64,000 nt of DNA from Patiria miniata (Eukaryota; Echinodermata; Asteroidea; Valvatida; Asterinidae): the NCBI RefSeq assembly GCF_015706575.1, contig NW_024037056.1, positions 6,957,176 to 7,021,175 of the forward strand. The letters are read 5' to 3'. The notes below the pieces were generated by a model. That model did not search any database and was not told the DNA's origin. It saw nothing but the letters and a program-made list of their open reading frames with translations. Positions within the stretch are counted from its first letter, which is position 1. The number at the start of each line of letters is the position of its first letter. The position numbers and the translations under genes are program-made. Positions 45,266 to 56,578 of the stretch are shown one piece after another.

Positions 45266-45545
45266 GAGTTAACTTGGTACTTGGTAGAGTAATCCCATCG
45301 CAACCCAATTTGGCTAAACTTCAGGGATGTTGTGCAGAGGTGACGTCAACAGCCCTATTGGTAAAGATCCAAAAGTGAAAACAAAAAGAAAAATCCGTAT
45401 CACTTACAAATTGTGTACCATTGACATCCCCTACAAAAATTTTCGTGCAAATCCGTCAATAAATTTTTGAGTTATCTTGTTAACAGACAAACCACCAACC
45501 AACCAATACGACGAAAACATAGTCTCCGTGGCAGAGAGGTAATAA
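45266..45545 (+). mobile_element. LINE 3' tail, probably RTE-type
   Basis: The stretch ends with GAGTTATCTTGTTAACAGAC, a CAAACC/CAACC run, then GGCAGAGAGGTAATAA. This layout is familiar from RTE-type LINE 3' ends in animals. The 5' part of the element is absent, as is usual for 5'-truncated LINEs. Confidence 0.4.
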
Positions 45546-45833
45546 ATCAGAAATTGCTGTAGCACTCTGAATTCAATGTCAGGCTGTTACTTATACACAG
45601 TTGCCATACAATGTTTTCTGATAAATGGAGTAAAGACAAATTTGTCCCTTTTATCACCAATCACAGTATTGTTTCCGCCGTTATAGGTACGTCAGTTTGT
45701 TTTATTATTTGAAAGCAGATTGTTTCTCTGCACAACCTTGGCTTTAGTTACGGTTAACTCATTTTTGGCTGTGTTTGCTACCAAGCCCCTCTGTAAAATG
45801 GATACAGCCAGATAATGTACTTCTTAAAAGTCA

Positions 45834-46841
45834 TTATGGTACCATCCCATTGTCAATTCTGTTACCACCCTGCCTTTTGATGCAGAAAGCTACCTTAAGG
45901 CCTTGCCTGAATTTCTTGTATTTAAACTCATAGATGATGGGATTGATGACTGAATTGAAATTAAACAGTGAATTAGCGAAAACTCTGGTATGGTGGTAGC
46001 CTGTTGATCCACAGAACAAGAACTGAGCCTTGTCCGTTTGTTGGAAGCAGAGAAGAATGGCGAAATAATCTACTGTCCATAAGACAATGACGGCTCCTAA
46101 TACAGTTTTAAGCATGCTGACCAGGTTCTGTCTTGCAATTACAAGATCATAGGCTGCTGCCCGTGCATGTTGCAGTTTCAAGGCTTTGGCCTGTCGTTTG
46201 AGAGTGACCTGCATCTTATAATAGGCTAAACTCATTAATGTTAGGGGCAGCAAATATGCAAAGAAAAATGAAAATATGCTGAGTAGAATTGGGAATAACG
46301 GGTGTGGATATTTGATTGAGCAAATCTTATTGGGATTATTGCTTGGTTCGATTGTGAATAGAATAGGTAACGATATCAGAAATGACATCACCCACATCAG
46401 TGCAATCAAAGTAACCATCCGTGCTGTTGTGAGTTTCCTCGCATAGTGTAGAGGGTGTACTATTGCAACGTACCTCTCCAATGTAACCACGCAGAGATTG
46501 TAGGCAGAGGCATAGGACAAAGCCCATCCGAAAAATTTGGATGATAAAAATCGGCAGAACAATTCTCTCACGCTGTTGCTAACTAGAGAAAAATCAATAA
46601 GCTTACAGTCTGATGTTAGATAATACAAGAATACTTGTAGACACAGCAGCATATCAGCAACAGCCAAATTCACCAGCAGGTAGTTGGTCATGTTGTGTAA
46701 GAATTTGACGCGTAGGATGACATAGCACACTAAGAGGTTCCCTAAGACACCAATAACTCCTTCTGCTACCATGATCTGATGAACCCACTTGTGTTCATTT
46801 GGTTCCTCATTGTGTTCATCAGTTGCATTCATGGTTAGCAT
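45834..46841 (-). CDS. GPCR-C: intact single-exon rhodopsin-class (class A) receptor
   Basis: 335 residues, seven hydrophobic segments. Landmarks: glycosylation site NAT at the N-terminus, GN in TM1 (Asn35), LAVAD in TM2 (59-63), Cys96 in TM3 paired in the family with Cys174 of loop 2, ERY (122-124) instead of DRY, and NPIIY (300-304) in TM7. TM6 has LWTVDY in place of the usual CWxP. The ligand cannot be told. Single-exon, tandemly duplicated class A receptors expanded in one lineage are known from sea urchins, where many are thought to be sensory. The frame opens with an ATG at 46841 and a second at 46832; the latter matches GPCR-D. This is the only intact copy of the five. Confidence 0.88.
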   Translation of the reverse strand: MLTMNATDEHNEEPNEHKWVHQIMVAEGVIGVLGNLLVCYVILRVKFLHNMTNYLLVNLAVADMLLCLQVFLYYLTSDCKLIDFSLVSNSVRELFCRFLSSKFFGWALSYASAYNLCVVTLERYVAIVHPLHYARKLTTARMVTLIALMWVMSFLISLPILFTIEPSNNPNKICSIKYPHPLFPILLSIFSFFFAYLLPLTLMSLAYYKMQVTLKRQAKALKLQHARAAAYDLVIARQNLVSMLKTVLGAVIVLWTVDYFAILLCFQQTDKAQFLFCGSTGYHHTRVFANSLFNFNSVINPIIYEFKYKKFRQGLKVAFCIKRQGGNRIDNGMVP

Positions 46842-47319
46842 TTTCGTTGATGCTTAGTTATGAACAATTTAGTACGCACAGTTATTATGATGCTTTATTA
46901 TTGGATTCACAGTCTTTCAAGAAGTATTCCCTTGTAGGCCTTTTCTGGCGCTCCTCCAAGGTAAACAGGCATTGATCGATTATAACATAACTTATGCTGA
47001 TGGTGATTTCAATGTTCGGCCATCGCTTGCGAGATACGCTTATAGAGTTTCAGCACTGCAAAATCAAGGATTGAATCTGACGTTCCTGAATTTGGGATGA
47101 ACGTGCACTTAAAAAGTAATGTGTAACGAACACATTTGAGTTTTCTCTTTTCGCGCTTTAATGAATCCCCGCTTGTGCGCGTAGAGATTACTAAATTCTT
47201 CCTCTGAACTAAACATTGTTTTCGCTGTTTAACGCTCAATGAAATCACCGGAGTTTCTGTTGGCGGGAATTCGTGTGCACCGCAGCACTATGACAGTTGC
47301 CCCTTGCACAAGTTCTACG

Positions 47320-48115
47320 TCCTACCATTGCAGTTAGTCAAAGACTGTTTTACTTGAAAAAGTCAGGTGCCATTTCAACATCAACTCTGTTGCTCCATGT
47401 TTTTTTTTAAAACAGCTAAGGAACGCTGCCTGAAGACCTTGCCAGAACTTTTTGTGTTAGCCTTTCGCAGTGGGACTGGAACAAAACAAATGTTGTCTAG
47501 ATGTTGAAGAAGCCAGTCTTTGTCGTCAGTTTTTCATCGTTGTTTCAATGCCGCTATCAAAGAAAGTAGCCTTTGCTCTACAGAAAGCAGAATATCCTTT
47601 GAGCAATGTGAATTCCATGCTTGTAGTAAACATGAAGTTGAGCATGTACAATAATCATGTACAATGCATGCTCATTGTAGGCCACTGACGCTCAGTGGAG
47701 TACCCTGCACGGATACGCCACGGATTGGCGGTTGATTAAAAATTCAATAAAAAATTAGTTGATGAGTGTGGTAATTAATGTAATAATGTATATGTCTGGC
47801 TATCACTTTGCCTTACATTTTTGTTTTGATAAATGGAGAAAACAAAATGTGCCTCTTTTATCAACAATCACATTTTCCCCAGCCTTTAACAGCACGTCAG
47901 TTGTTAATAAATGAAAGCGGATCGTTTCTCGGCACAACCTTTGCGAGTTAACATGAAGTACGTACGTGCTCTTCCGCTCCGGTTAACACTTTTGTTTTGC
48001 TTTGTTTACTGCTGAACCTCTCCGCGTGGAATGGACGGAGGTTCCCTCAGCAAGATATTGTATATCATTACATGACAACTGTAGAATCTTCTACCTCTAC
48101 TGCTATTTCAGAAAA
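47320..48115. repeat. Intergenic block of the GPCR tandem unit (second of three)
   Basis: Collinear with 44080-44790 and 49640-50460. No gene. Confidence 0.65.
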
Positions 48116-48142
48116 ATAGCCGGATAATGTATTTCTTAAAAG

Positions 48143-49150
48143 TCATAATGGTACCATTTCAACGTCAACTCTGTTACCACCCTGCCTTTTGAAGCAGCTG
48201 CAGAAAGCTACCTTAAAACCTTGCTGGAATTTCTTGTATTTAAACTCATAGATGATAGGATTAATGACTGAATTGAAATAATAAAGTAAAGTAGCGAAAA
48301 CTCTGGTATAGTGGTAGCCCGTTGACCCACAGAACAAGAACTGAGCCTCCTCTGTTCGTTGCAAGCAGGGAAGAGTAACTAAATAGTCCAGTGTCCATAA
48401 GACAATGAGAGCTCCCAAGACAGTTTTAAGCATGCTGACCAGGTTCTGTCTGGCAATCATAAGATCATAGGCTGCTGCCCTTGCATGTTGAAGATTCAGG
48501 GCCTTTGCTTGTCTTTTGAGAGTGACCTGCATCTTATAATATGCCAAACTCATTAATGTGAGGGGCAGCAAATATCCCACGAGAAATGTAAATATGCTGA
48601 CTATAATTGGGAATAACCAGTGAGGATATTTGATGGAGCAAATCCAATTGGGGTAATTGCTTGTTTCGATTGTGAATAGTAGAGGTAAAGATTTCAGAAA
48701 TGATATTACCCACACTCATGTAATTAAAGTAACCATCCGTCCTGTTGTGAGTTTTTTCGCATAGTGTAGAGGGTGTACTATGGCAATATACCTCTCCAAT
48801 GTAACCACACAGAGATTGTAAGCAGAGGTATAAGACAATGCCCATGCTAAAAACTTTGATGTTAGAAGTCGGCAGAACAAGTCTCTCACGCCGTTGCTTA
48901 CTGGAGCAAAGGCAATAAGCTTACAGTCTGATGTTAGATAATACAAGGTTTCTTCCAAACACAGCAGCATATCAGCAACAGCCAAATTCACCAGCAGGTA
49001 GTTCGTCATGTTGTGTAAGAATTTGACGCGTAGGATGACGTAGCACACTAAGAGGTTCCCTAAGACACCAATAACTCCTTCTGCTGCCATGATCTGACAG
49101 ACCCACTTCTCTCTAGCTATTTCCTCATTGTGTTCGTCAGTTGCATTCAT
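48143..49150 (-). pseudogene. GPCR-D: full-length receptor with one nonsense codon
   Basis: It aligns with GPCR-C from the ATG at 49150 to the stop at 48143, without a frameshift. TGA at 48716-48718 replaces the leucine codon in TM4 (LIALMW in GPCR-C, LIT-stop-VW here). Everything else looks sound, including ERY, NPIIY and the TM3/loop-2 cysteines. The C-terminal tail is three residues longer and holds extra cysteines (CSCF). Very recent loss, or a segregating allele. Confidence 0.8.
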
Positions 49151-49639
49151 TGTTAGTATTGTGTTGACGCTGATGATTTCATAAACAATTTGGTACGCTC
49201 AATTATTATGATGCTCTATTAATGGTTTTAAAAGTCTCTCATCCTCTGCAGGGCTTTTGTGGCGCTCTTCCATGGTAAACCGACATTGATAGTTTATAAC
49301 ATAACTTATGCTGATGTTAATTTAAATGTTCGGCTATCGCTTGCGAGATACGCTTATAAAGTTTCAGCACTGGAAAACCAAGGATTGAATCCGTGGTTCC
49401 TGAACTGGGGACAATCGAGCACTTAAAAAGTAATGTGTAACGAACACATTTGAGTGTTTTTTTTATACAACGCTTTAGTAAATCCCCTCATGCGCGTCTG
49501 TGGATTATTCAAATCCTTCCTCTGAACTAAACATGCTTTTCGCTGATTGACACTCACGGTGTTGATTAAATCCCCGGAGTTTCTGATAGTAGAAAATCGT
49601 GGGTGCAGCAGCACAATGGCAGTGGCCCCTTGCACAAGT

Positions 49640-50460
49640 TCTACGTCCTACCATTGTAGATAGTCCAATACTGTATTACTTGAAACAGTCACAATGGTGC
49701 CATCTCAACGTCAACCCTGTTGCTGCATGCTTTTTTGAAACGCTGCCTTAAAAGATTGACTGAACTTCTTGTGTTAACCTTTCGCAGTGGGACTAGAACA
49801 CAGGATGCTGCTCAGAAAGTTACGTGACAGCGTCAAAGTAGCCAGTGTTTGTCATCAGTTTTCATCGTAGTTTCCCCGCCGCTATCAATGAAATCAGGCT
49901 TTCCTCTACAGAAGGTCGAATATCCTTCGAGCAATGTAAATTCCATGCAAGTAGCGAGCATGTAACTGATCATATCAATAATTGTATCCTCATTGTAGGC
50001 CAGTGACGCCAAGTGGCGTATCCTACACTGAGTTGGAGTTTTATATTGAGGATCAGATGATTTTTGGCTGTTGATTGAAAGCTTCAATCAATATGGAGTT
50101 GATGAGTGTGGTAACAAATGCAATAATGTACATGTCTAGCAATCACTTTGCCTTACAGCCTTTTTGTTTGATAAATGAAAGACAAATGTGTCCCTTTTAT
50201 TATCATCACAGTATGTTTTCCGCCGTTAAGCACGTCAGTTGTTAATAAATGAAAGCAAATCGTTTCTCTGCAGAGCCTTGGCGAGTTAACGATAGCACGC
50301 CCGTGCTCCTACACTGTTTACACACATTACGCTTTGTTTATTGCTGAACCTCTCCGTGAAATGGAAAAAGGGTCCGTGAGCTTTGTTTGGCTAGAAGCAC
50401 CATAATATGGCATCTGTTAAATCTCTACCTATACTGCTATTGCAGAAAAAAATGCAGGAC
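49640..50460. repeat. Intergenic block of the GPCR tandem unit (third of three)
   Basis: Collinear with the blocks at 44080 and 47320. No gene. Confidence 0.6.
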
Positions 50461-50483
50461 AATCTATTTCGTAAAAGTCATCA

Positions 50484-51432
50484 CGGTATCATCTCAACGT
50501 CAAACTGGTAACCATGCCGTTTGAAACAGCTGCAGAAAGCTACTTTAAGGCCTTGCCTGAATTTCTTGAGTTTATAGAATTGAGATTCAGTAATTTAGAG
50601 AAAATTCTGATATAGCCGAAGACCGTCGTTCCATAGGACAAGAACTTAACAGAGTTACACCAGAGAAGAACAGCTTGATATTCAAATGTCTATAAGACAA
50701 TGAGAGCTCCTAAGACAGTTTTCAGCATGCTGAACAGGTTAGATCATAGGCTGCTGCCCCGTGCATGTTGCAGGTTTAGAGCTTTGGCTTGTCTTTTGAG
50801 AGTGAACTGCATCTTATAATAGGCCAAACTCATTACTGTGAGGGGAAACAAATATGCAACGAAAAATCCTAATATGCTGAGTAGAATTGGGAGTAACGGA
50901 TGAGAATATTTGATTGAGCAAATCTTATTGGGGTTATTGCTTGGTTCGATTGTGAACAAAGAGGAAGATTTATAAGAAATGATATGACCCACATCAGAGA
51001 AATTAAAGTAACCATTCGTGCTGTTGTGAGAGTTTTCTCGCATAGTGCAGAGGGTGTACTATGGCCACGTACCTCTCTAATGTTTCCACAGTTTCCACAC
51101 AGAGAGTGTAGGCAGAGGCAATGTCCATGATAAAAACCTTGATTCTAGAAGTCTGCAGAACAAATCTCTCACACCGTTGCTTACTATAGCAAGAGCAATA
51201 AGCGGATAGGCTGATGTTACATAATATAAGAATACTTGCATACACAGCAGCTTATCAACAACAACCAAATTCACCAGCAGGTAGTTCGTTATGTTGTGTT
51301 AACATTTGACACATAGGATGACTTAACACACTAAGAGGTTCCTAATACACTAATTACTCCTTCCGCTGCCATGATCTGACACACCCACTTGTCTTCATTT
51401 GGTTCCTCATTGTGTTCATCAGTTGCATTCAT
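50484..51432 (-). pseudogene. GPCR copy E, decayed
   Basis: Start codon at 51430-51432 and C-terminal region near 50520 are recognisable by comparison with GPCR-C. Between them lie several indels and stops, including the loss of most of TM6. The TM2-TM3 and TM4-TM5 stretches still read as receptor fragments. Confidence 0.7.
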
Positions 51433-51439
51433 TGCTAAT

Positions 51440-52540
51440 ATTTTCGTCGATTCTTATTTATAAACAATTAGATGCGAACAGTTACTTGTTTTGTGAGGAT
51501 CGATGGTTTTAATTATAATCTCTTAAGAAGCATTCCCCTGAAGGCCTATTAAACTGGAGAGAGTTACTGTTGCTCGCTATATAACAATGACTGTTTTCCC
51601 CTCAAATGTGAGTCGTTTCACTAGTCAATTTGTACGAAATCCACAGATTTGGATACACTGATGACGACTTACACATATAATAAACACGTAAATTTTGTAT
51701 CAAAACGTCATTTTCTCAAAAGCGTGTGAATCAAAAACAAGCGAACATGACCTGCATCAACGTGTGTGAGACCAGCTTAACGTCAGCTTACTGATAGTAA
51801 GTCAATGCACCTTGTACTGTTTTTTTTTTTTGTACGGAGATTAAAATACAGTCTTCGGCATTCGCTACAATGCATTCGCTACAGCCTCTGCCTGTCACTT
51901 ACATCCATTACATGCAGGAAAGTTCTAGAAAAAACAGGGTCAATCTCTATTATGATGAGGGAATTGGGCACTTCCTTTTTAACATTACCATACTGTAGAT
52001 GCTTTGTTTCTCTTAATCCCAGCGAACATCTTTCCGATTTTATCGATCCCGTTCTATAATCGGTCACCTCATGACCAGCCACGTGACCTGATGACAACAT
52101 GACAGCCGTCAAGTTTGAATCACGTGACTCCCTTCGTGAATCTGATTAGTGCACATCAATATCGTGTCAGGTGAAATCGGAGTGCTTCCCGCACACCTTT
52201 CTGGTGACATCAGATCTGGAAAAAAACCGGATGCAGAAAGAAAACAAACATGGTTTCATCCAATTGCCCCCAGTACAGTCAGACCCGTCCGAGTTTTTAT
52301 CGCACACATCGTACGATAGCCCGATCATCCGGCAGTACAATCTGACAGGAATGCGCCAGGCAATAGCCTTTTCTACAAACAGTTTCTTGGTAGATGTCGC
52401 TCACTATGCGCCCCTGTCGAGCCCAATTACTCGATATCTAGTTGCTGCCCCTGCGCTGTAACTACGCTCACACTACTCTCTGTTCGCTGTTGATACGTCC
52501 TATAGTAGGTCGCGTCACGTTCTCTATCCAACTAAAGTGC
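51440..52540. other. Stretch without a supported gene
   Basis: A + frame at 52171-52461 (96 residues) and an open stretch near 51880-52060 have no recognisable motif, no clear splice sites and no relative elsewhere in the window. I do not call them. Confidence 0.4.
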
Positions 52541-52547
52541 GCTTACG

Positions 52548-52569
52548 TGACGTCAGCATTGTATAAATA
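52548..52569 (+). promoter_or_regulatory. CRE plus TATA-box core promoter candidate
   Basis: A perfect cAMP-response element TGACGTCA (52548-52555) stands six bases before TATAAATA (52562-52569). The expected start of transcription is near 52595. Further CACGT/TGACG-type words occur upstream. Confidence 0.45.
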
Positions 52570-52633
52570 CCACTACAACGGTCCATCCGCAGTCCAGCTT
52601 CAAAATTCTACAACACAGTTGAGTTACTTTCTA

Positions 52634-52717
52634 ATGGAGATCAGATCGACTGCCTTGCTCCTAGGCTGCGTTAATGCCAAGTCAATGTCGGACGATTCAT
52701 GCTCACAAAGCGCCTGA
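52634..52717 (+). CDS. 27-codon ORF downstream of the CRE/TATA site
   Basis: The first ATG after the predicted transcription start opens a short frame (MEIRSTALLLGCVNAKSM..., ending DSCSQSA). The first 15 residues are signal-peptide-like but short. It could instead be the first exon of a longer gene. No homology recognised. Confidence 0.2.
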   Translation: MEIRSTALLLGCVNAKSMSDDSCSQSA

Positions 52718-53081
52718 GTTGCGTCATTGTCCAAAAACCTTGGCGCTCATCGGAGACCATTAAGACCCTCCGTAGACTTGACCCAAGTCGGGATTCTGTA
52801 TGTCGTTGATCATGGTCCGTATTCCGTTCATTTATAGTGCGCCGTCCCCGCTCATCGGTAGCGCGCCCTCATGCGCCGCCCCCGCTATGCTCTTTGTGGA
52901 TCGATAACCCCGACTTGACGGATCTGCCACACGTTGGTACACAACTAACGAGCTCATCTACAGAAAATGGTGGCAGCCAATCAAATTGCAGAATTTTAGA
53001 AATAAGACATACGTCTTCAATAATAAGAGAACTTTGACCTTGGAGCTTGTGAATGAATGTATTCTAGGTACGTACAACATC

Positions 53082-54271
53082 ATACAAAAAAACAAGACAG
53101 ATCACGTTCTGTGAATCAAATTGCAGAACTTTTCTCCACCTATTTTGTTTGGCAACTGAGACCGAGTTGATTTGGGACCGCGTTGACCCCGACTGAGTTG
53201 GTGTCGAGTAAACTTGGTCCCAATCCAAGTCAATTCGAGTCAACTCGGTTTCATGTCAACTTGGTCACAGGTCAACTTGGCCCAAAATTAACTTGATGGG
53301 GGAGAAAATGCTCTAGCAAGGCACTAAAGGGACACAAATCAAATTGTGCCATGTTATGCGGCCGTGCCATTTTATTAGTTAGGGTACATCAATACGCGTT
53401 AAAGTGGCTACGTCATACACCGCTGATATCACGCCTTGCTGAGGTTGCGCGTTCCAACCAAACCTGGGCTTTTTTCATCATTTTTTTTGTATCAGTTGGA
53501 AAATAAAATAAATAACTGCATACGTTATTTAACTATGCCGTCATTTTGTGTGCACCACTACATATAAGGCAATGTTTGTGTGGAACGTACGTGTAACCTC
53601 GGCATGGCGTGGCCTCAGCGGTGTATGACGTAACGGCCGAACGCGTTTTGTAAATGTACCCTAACATGGCACGGCCCCTAACATGACGCAGTCTGATTTT
53701 CGCTCCCAGTGCCTTCCTAGAACAGTTTCCCCTAGCAAGTTGATGCTAGGAACCGAGTAGACCTGAGACCGAGGTAACGTGGTACCGAGTTAGAGTCCGC
53801 TCATAAGTCCGACGTCTCATAGGTCCGACGCCTCATCAGTCCGATTAAATCGCATCTCCTAACCAAATAAAGGCCCATAAGTCCAACACCTCATAGGTCC
53901 GACGCATCATAGCTCCGACGCCTCATTGGTCCGACACCTCGTAGGTCCGACAATTAAACGCCACGTTTTTCCGACGTCGGACTTATGAGGCGTCGGACCT
54001 ATGAGGCGTTATAAGTAAATCTTATGCCTCATATAAGTCTGACGTCTCATACATTTCGGACTTATGAGGCGTCGGACCTATGGGGCGTCGGACTAATGAT
54101 ACAGCCCCACCGAGTTCAATTGGTAATGATTGACTCGAACTGACTCGGATTGCCACCGAGTTTGACTCGAAACTAATTCAGTCGGGGTCAACTCGGTCCA
54201 AGGGGCCAAACAAAATAGGTGGAGGAAATGTCTGCAATGTGGTTCAGAGAACATGATCCGTCTTTTTGTGT
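53082..54271. mobile_element. Large foldback element with about 380-bp imperfect inverted arms
   Basis: The left arm (53082-53465) and the right arm (53578-54271, minus the nested insertion) are inverted copies along their whole length. Matching anchors include CTCCACCTATTTTGTTTGGC, GTTGACCCCGACTGA, AAGGCACT, GCCGTGCCAT and TACGTCATACACCGCTGA. The outer thirds are rich in ACCGAGTTGACTCGGT-type words. The spacer is about 112 bp. No ORF. Confidence 0.75.
53793..54108. mobile_element. Foldback/MITE-like element, copy 2 (CCTCATAAGTCCGAC family), nested
   Basis: Same architecture and same orientation as 17456-17732, about 316 bp, with more diverged 16-17-bp units. It interrupts the right arm of the larger foldback element and is flanked by ACCGAGTT on both sides, a likely 8-bp target duplication. 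Confidence 0.7.
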
Positions 54272-54600
54272 GTATTTTCGGTGGGTAACCTTTTGATGTA
54301 CTTTTTTGGTTTAATCATTGATTTCGAGGTTGTACCGATTATACCGCTCGTACTTGAAGCCCGTTGTACTACTGGCACCACCGTAGTGACAGTCACGCTC
54401 TGTGTATAGGCGTAGTACCGTGCGATATATGGCCATCGTGACTAGCGTTGTGCATACCTAAATTCTCCGTTATTTTTAAGAACATCGACCTGAAATACTG
54501 TTTAGATTAATTAAGACGAGGTTTTATCACATTTGAGGGTCATTTTCGATAGCTTTAGTGGCGCAAATTAAAATTAATCAGACCCAAAATACACAATACC

Positions 54601-55080
54601 CAGGTGAAAATTCCAGTTGCAACCAGTTGAACTGGTCCCAGTTGAACTGGGAATTGGTGACTGGTTTTGAACTGATTTAACTGGTATGGAACTGGGCAAG
54701 TGGATAACTGGTTTTAACTGGGCAACTTGTTTAACTGGTTTCTAACTGGTTGACCTGGTTTTAACTGATTTCCAACCGGTTTAACTGGTATGAACTGGTT
54801 TCCAACTGGTTTAACTGGCATGAAGTAATTTCCAACTGGTTCAACTGGTTTTCAACTAGTTCAACTGGTTTCCAACTGGTTTAACTGGTATGACCTTGTT
54901 TCCAACTGGTTTAACTGGTATGAACTAGTCCAACTGGTTTAAGTGGTATGAACTAGTTTCCAACTGGTTCAACTGGTTTCCAACTGGTTTAACTGGTTTC
55001 CAACTCGTTTCCAACTGGTTCCGTTTCCAACTGGTTGAACTGGTATGAACATGGTTTCCAACTGGTCCAACTGGTTCACA
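54601..55080. repeat. AACTGGTTT-type minisatellite
   Basis: About 480 bp of imperfect repeats built from AACTGGTTTC and AACTGGTATG ten-mers in varying order. It yields spurious repetitive ORFs on the minus strand. Confidence 0.8.
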
Positions 55081-55710
55081 AATGACATGGGCTGTTGCCA
55101 ACTGCATGGTTTGGAACTAAGAAGTCGTTTTGCAATTGACAATAAAAAGTGATTATCTGGAAACAAGTATTACAGACGATACAAAGGGGAGCAAAATGCT
55201 TTTGGCAAGTACTGTACGTTGTATCTATTTGACACTGTTTACAAAATGACTATAATCATAATCAATGAAATATTATAATTGGCTAAAATAAATGCAGAAG
55301 TCTTGAACCATGAAAAATTATCCAGACGGTGATGGAAGTTATTTTAAAGTTAATGATTTTTACAAGATTTTTTAGATGGCATGATGATTTCCGACAATCC
55401 CACTAACATGTAAATGTGAATGTTTGGGATAAAAGAGGAAAGGTTTTGGTTACGTTTAATGCCTCTCGTACAATAATTAGGTCACAATCCACGCAAAACA
55501 GTAAAGGTAGCCTATTATGAAACTGAACATCGTCTCATTCTCGGTGGCTAAATTTATAGGAAACTTCAATGACTTGATAAATCCAGGGCAATTAACATTC
55601 AGTCTCAGATCATCATCATATTGTTTAAATAATGAAAGGTTTGCGGAAACACCATGTGCGAATAATTTCTCAACTAAGAGAATGGTTCTGAAAAGAACCA
55701 AAGGTATAAA

Positions 55711-55752
55711 CTCGACGTTCCGGCCAGTATGCTCTGACCGTCTTCAGGAGAG
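55711..55752 (-). ncRNA. Degenerate hammerhead-like motif at the end of the Penelope-like element
   Basis: On the minus strand: CTC, CTGAAGA, a hairpin GGTCAG/CTGGCC with loop AGCATA, then GGAAC, GTC, GAG. The layout equals that at 32567-32610, but the second core reads GGAA rather than GAAA. It supports the Penelope-like assignment, since such motifs sit in these elements' terminal repeats. Confidence 0.4.
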
Positions 55753-55889
55753 TGTCTAAACTCTAAGAAAGTGAATACTTAAGTAGCAAAAGGCGAAGTC
55801 AATGAAGTGAGAAGTTGCATCCTGTGGGGATGCCAAGTAGACAGGATCCTAGAACAAGCTTGGTGCCCACTGAAGTGGAACAGTGGGGT

Positions 55890-55990
55890 TGCAGTGTCAG
55901 TAGAGGGAGGACCTAGGGTATAGGAGACCCATCAGTCTAAGGTGGTAGCTGAGGACCTAGGGTACAGGAGACCCATCAGTCTGGAGAAGT
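55890..55990 (+). repeat. Short tandem duplication, unit about 47 bp
   Basis: GGACCTAGGGTATAGGAGAC and its surroundings occur twice in tandem (about 55909 and 55952), and a related sequence recurs near 56450. Within the 3' part of the Penelope-like element. Confidence 0.5.
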
Positions 55991-56118
55991 GGGAGCCAGA
56001 TGTCGTTGAGGTGAAACCCGATGTTTTGCGGAACTGTGTTGTGCTTGCGGATCTCGATGGCTTCCCGTATGCGTCTTGGATGCCAGAACTGGATCGGTGC
56101 GATGAGTTCGGCCGCATC

Positions 56119-56361
56119 TCAATCAACTTTGTGGTCGTTGATGTGGGAATGTTTGACAATGGCCGATTTGTCAAAATCCCCTCGCCGTCCATGTGCTCTG
56201 TGTTCCTTGAGCCTAGTGGGAAGGTTCCGACCGGTTTCGCCGATGTAGACTTTGACGCATTCACATGGAATGCGGTAGACTCCCGCCTTGGAAGAGGAGT
56301 CCTGATTGTCCTTGTGAGTATGGAGGCTGCCTTGGAGCTTGTTGCCAGATGAGTGGTACAC
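56119..56361 (-). pseudogene. GIY-YIG endonuclease part of the Penelope-like element
   Basis: The reading frame includes GVYRIPCE, VYIGETGRNLPTRLKEH and a following HSHINDH stretch, the classical GIY-YIG core as found in Penelope-type elements. In the family this domain nicks target DNA. Confidence 0.7.
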
Positions 56362-56578
56362 CTTGACGCCGGCTTGTCGGAGGATGCGTTGCAGATGATG
56401 AGAAGCTGGACCTATGTGAGGAAGAGTGACTGAGGGAGATACAGTGGAAGGACCTTGGGTATAGGAGACCCGTTGGTCAGGTTTGCTGATCGTGATGCGG
56501 TTGGGTTTGTAGCCGTTCCGTTGTAGTGATGCCTGGATGTGCTTGAGTTTACGCTTGAGGTTGTCTTGGTCGCAGACC

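Noticed and set aside
52171-52461. 96-residue + strand ORF
   Set aside because: No motif or splice support and no second copy to show conservation.
54925-55166. Repetitive minus-strand ORFs rich in QLETSW-type units
   Set aside because: They are the translation of the AACTGGTTT minisatellite.
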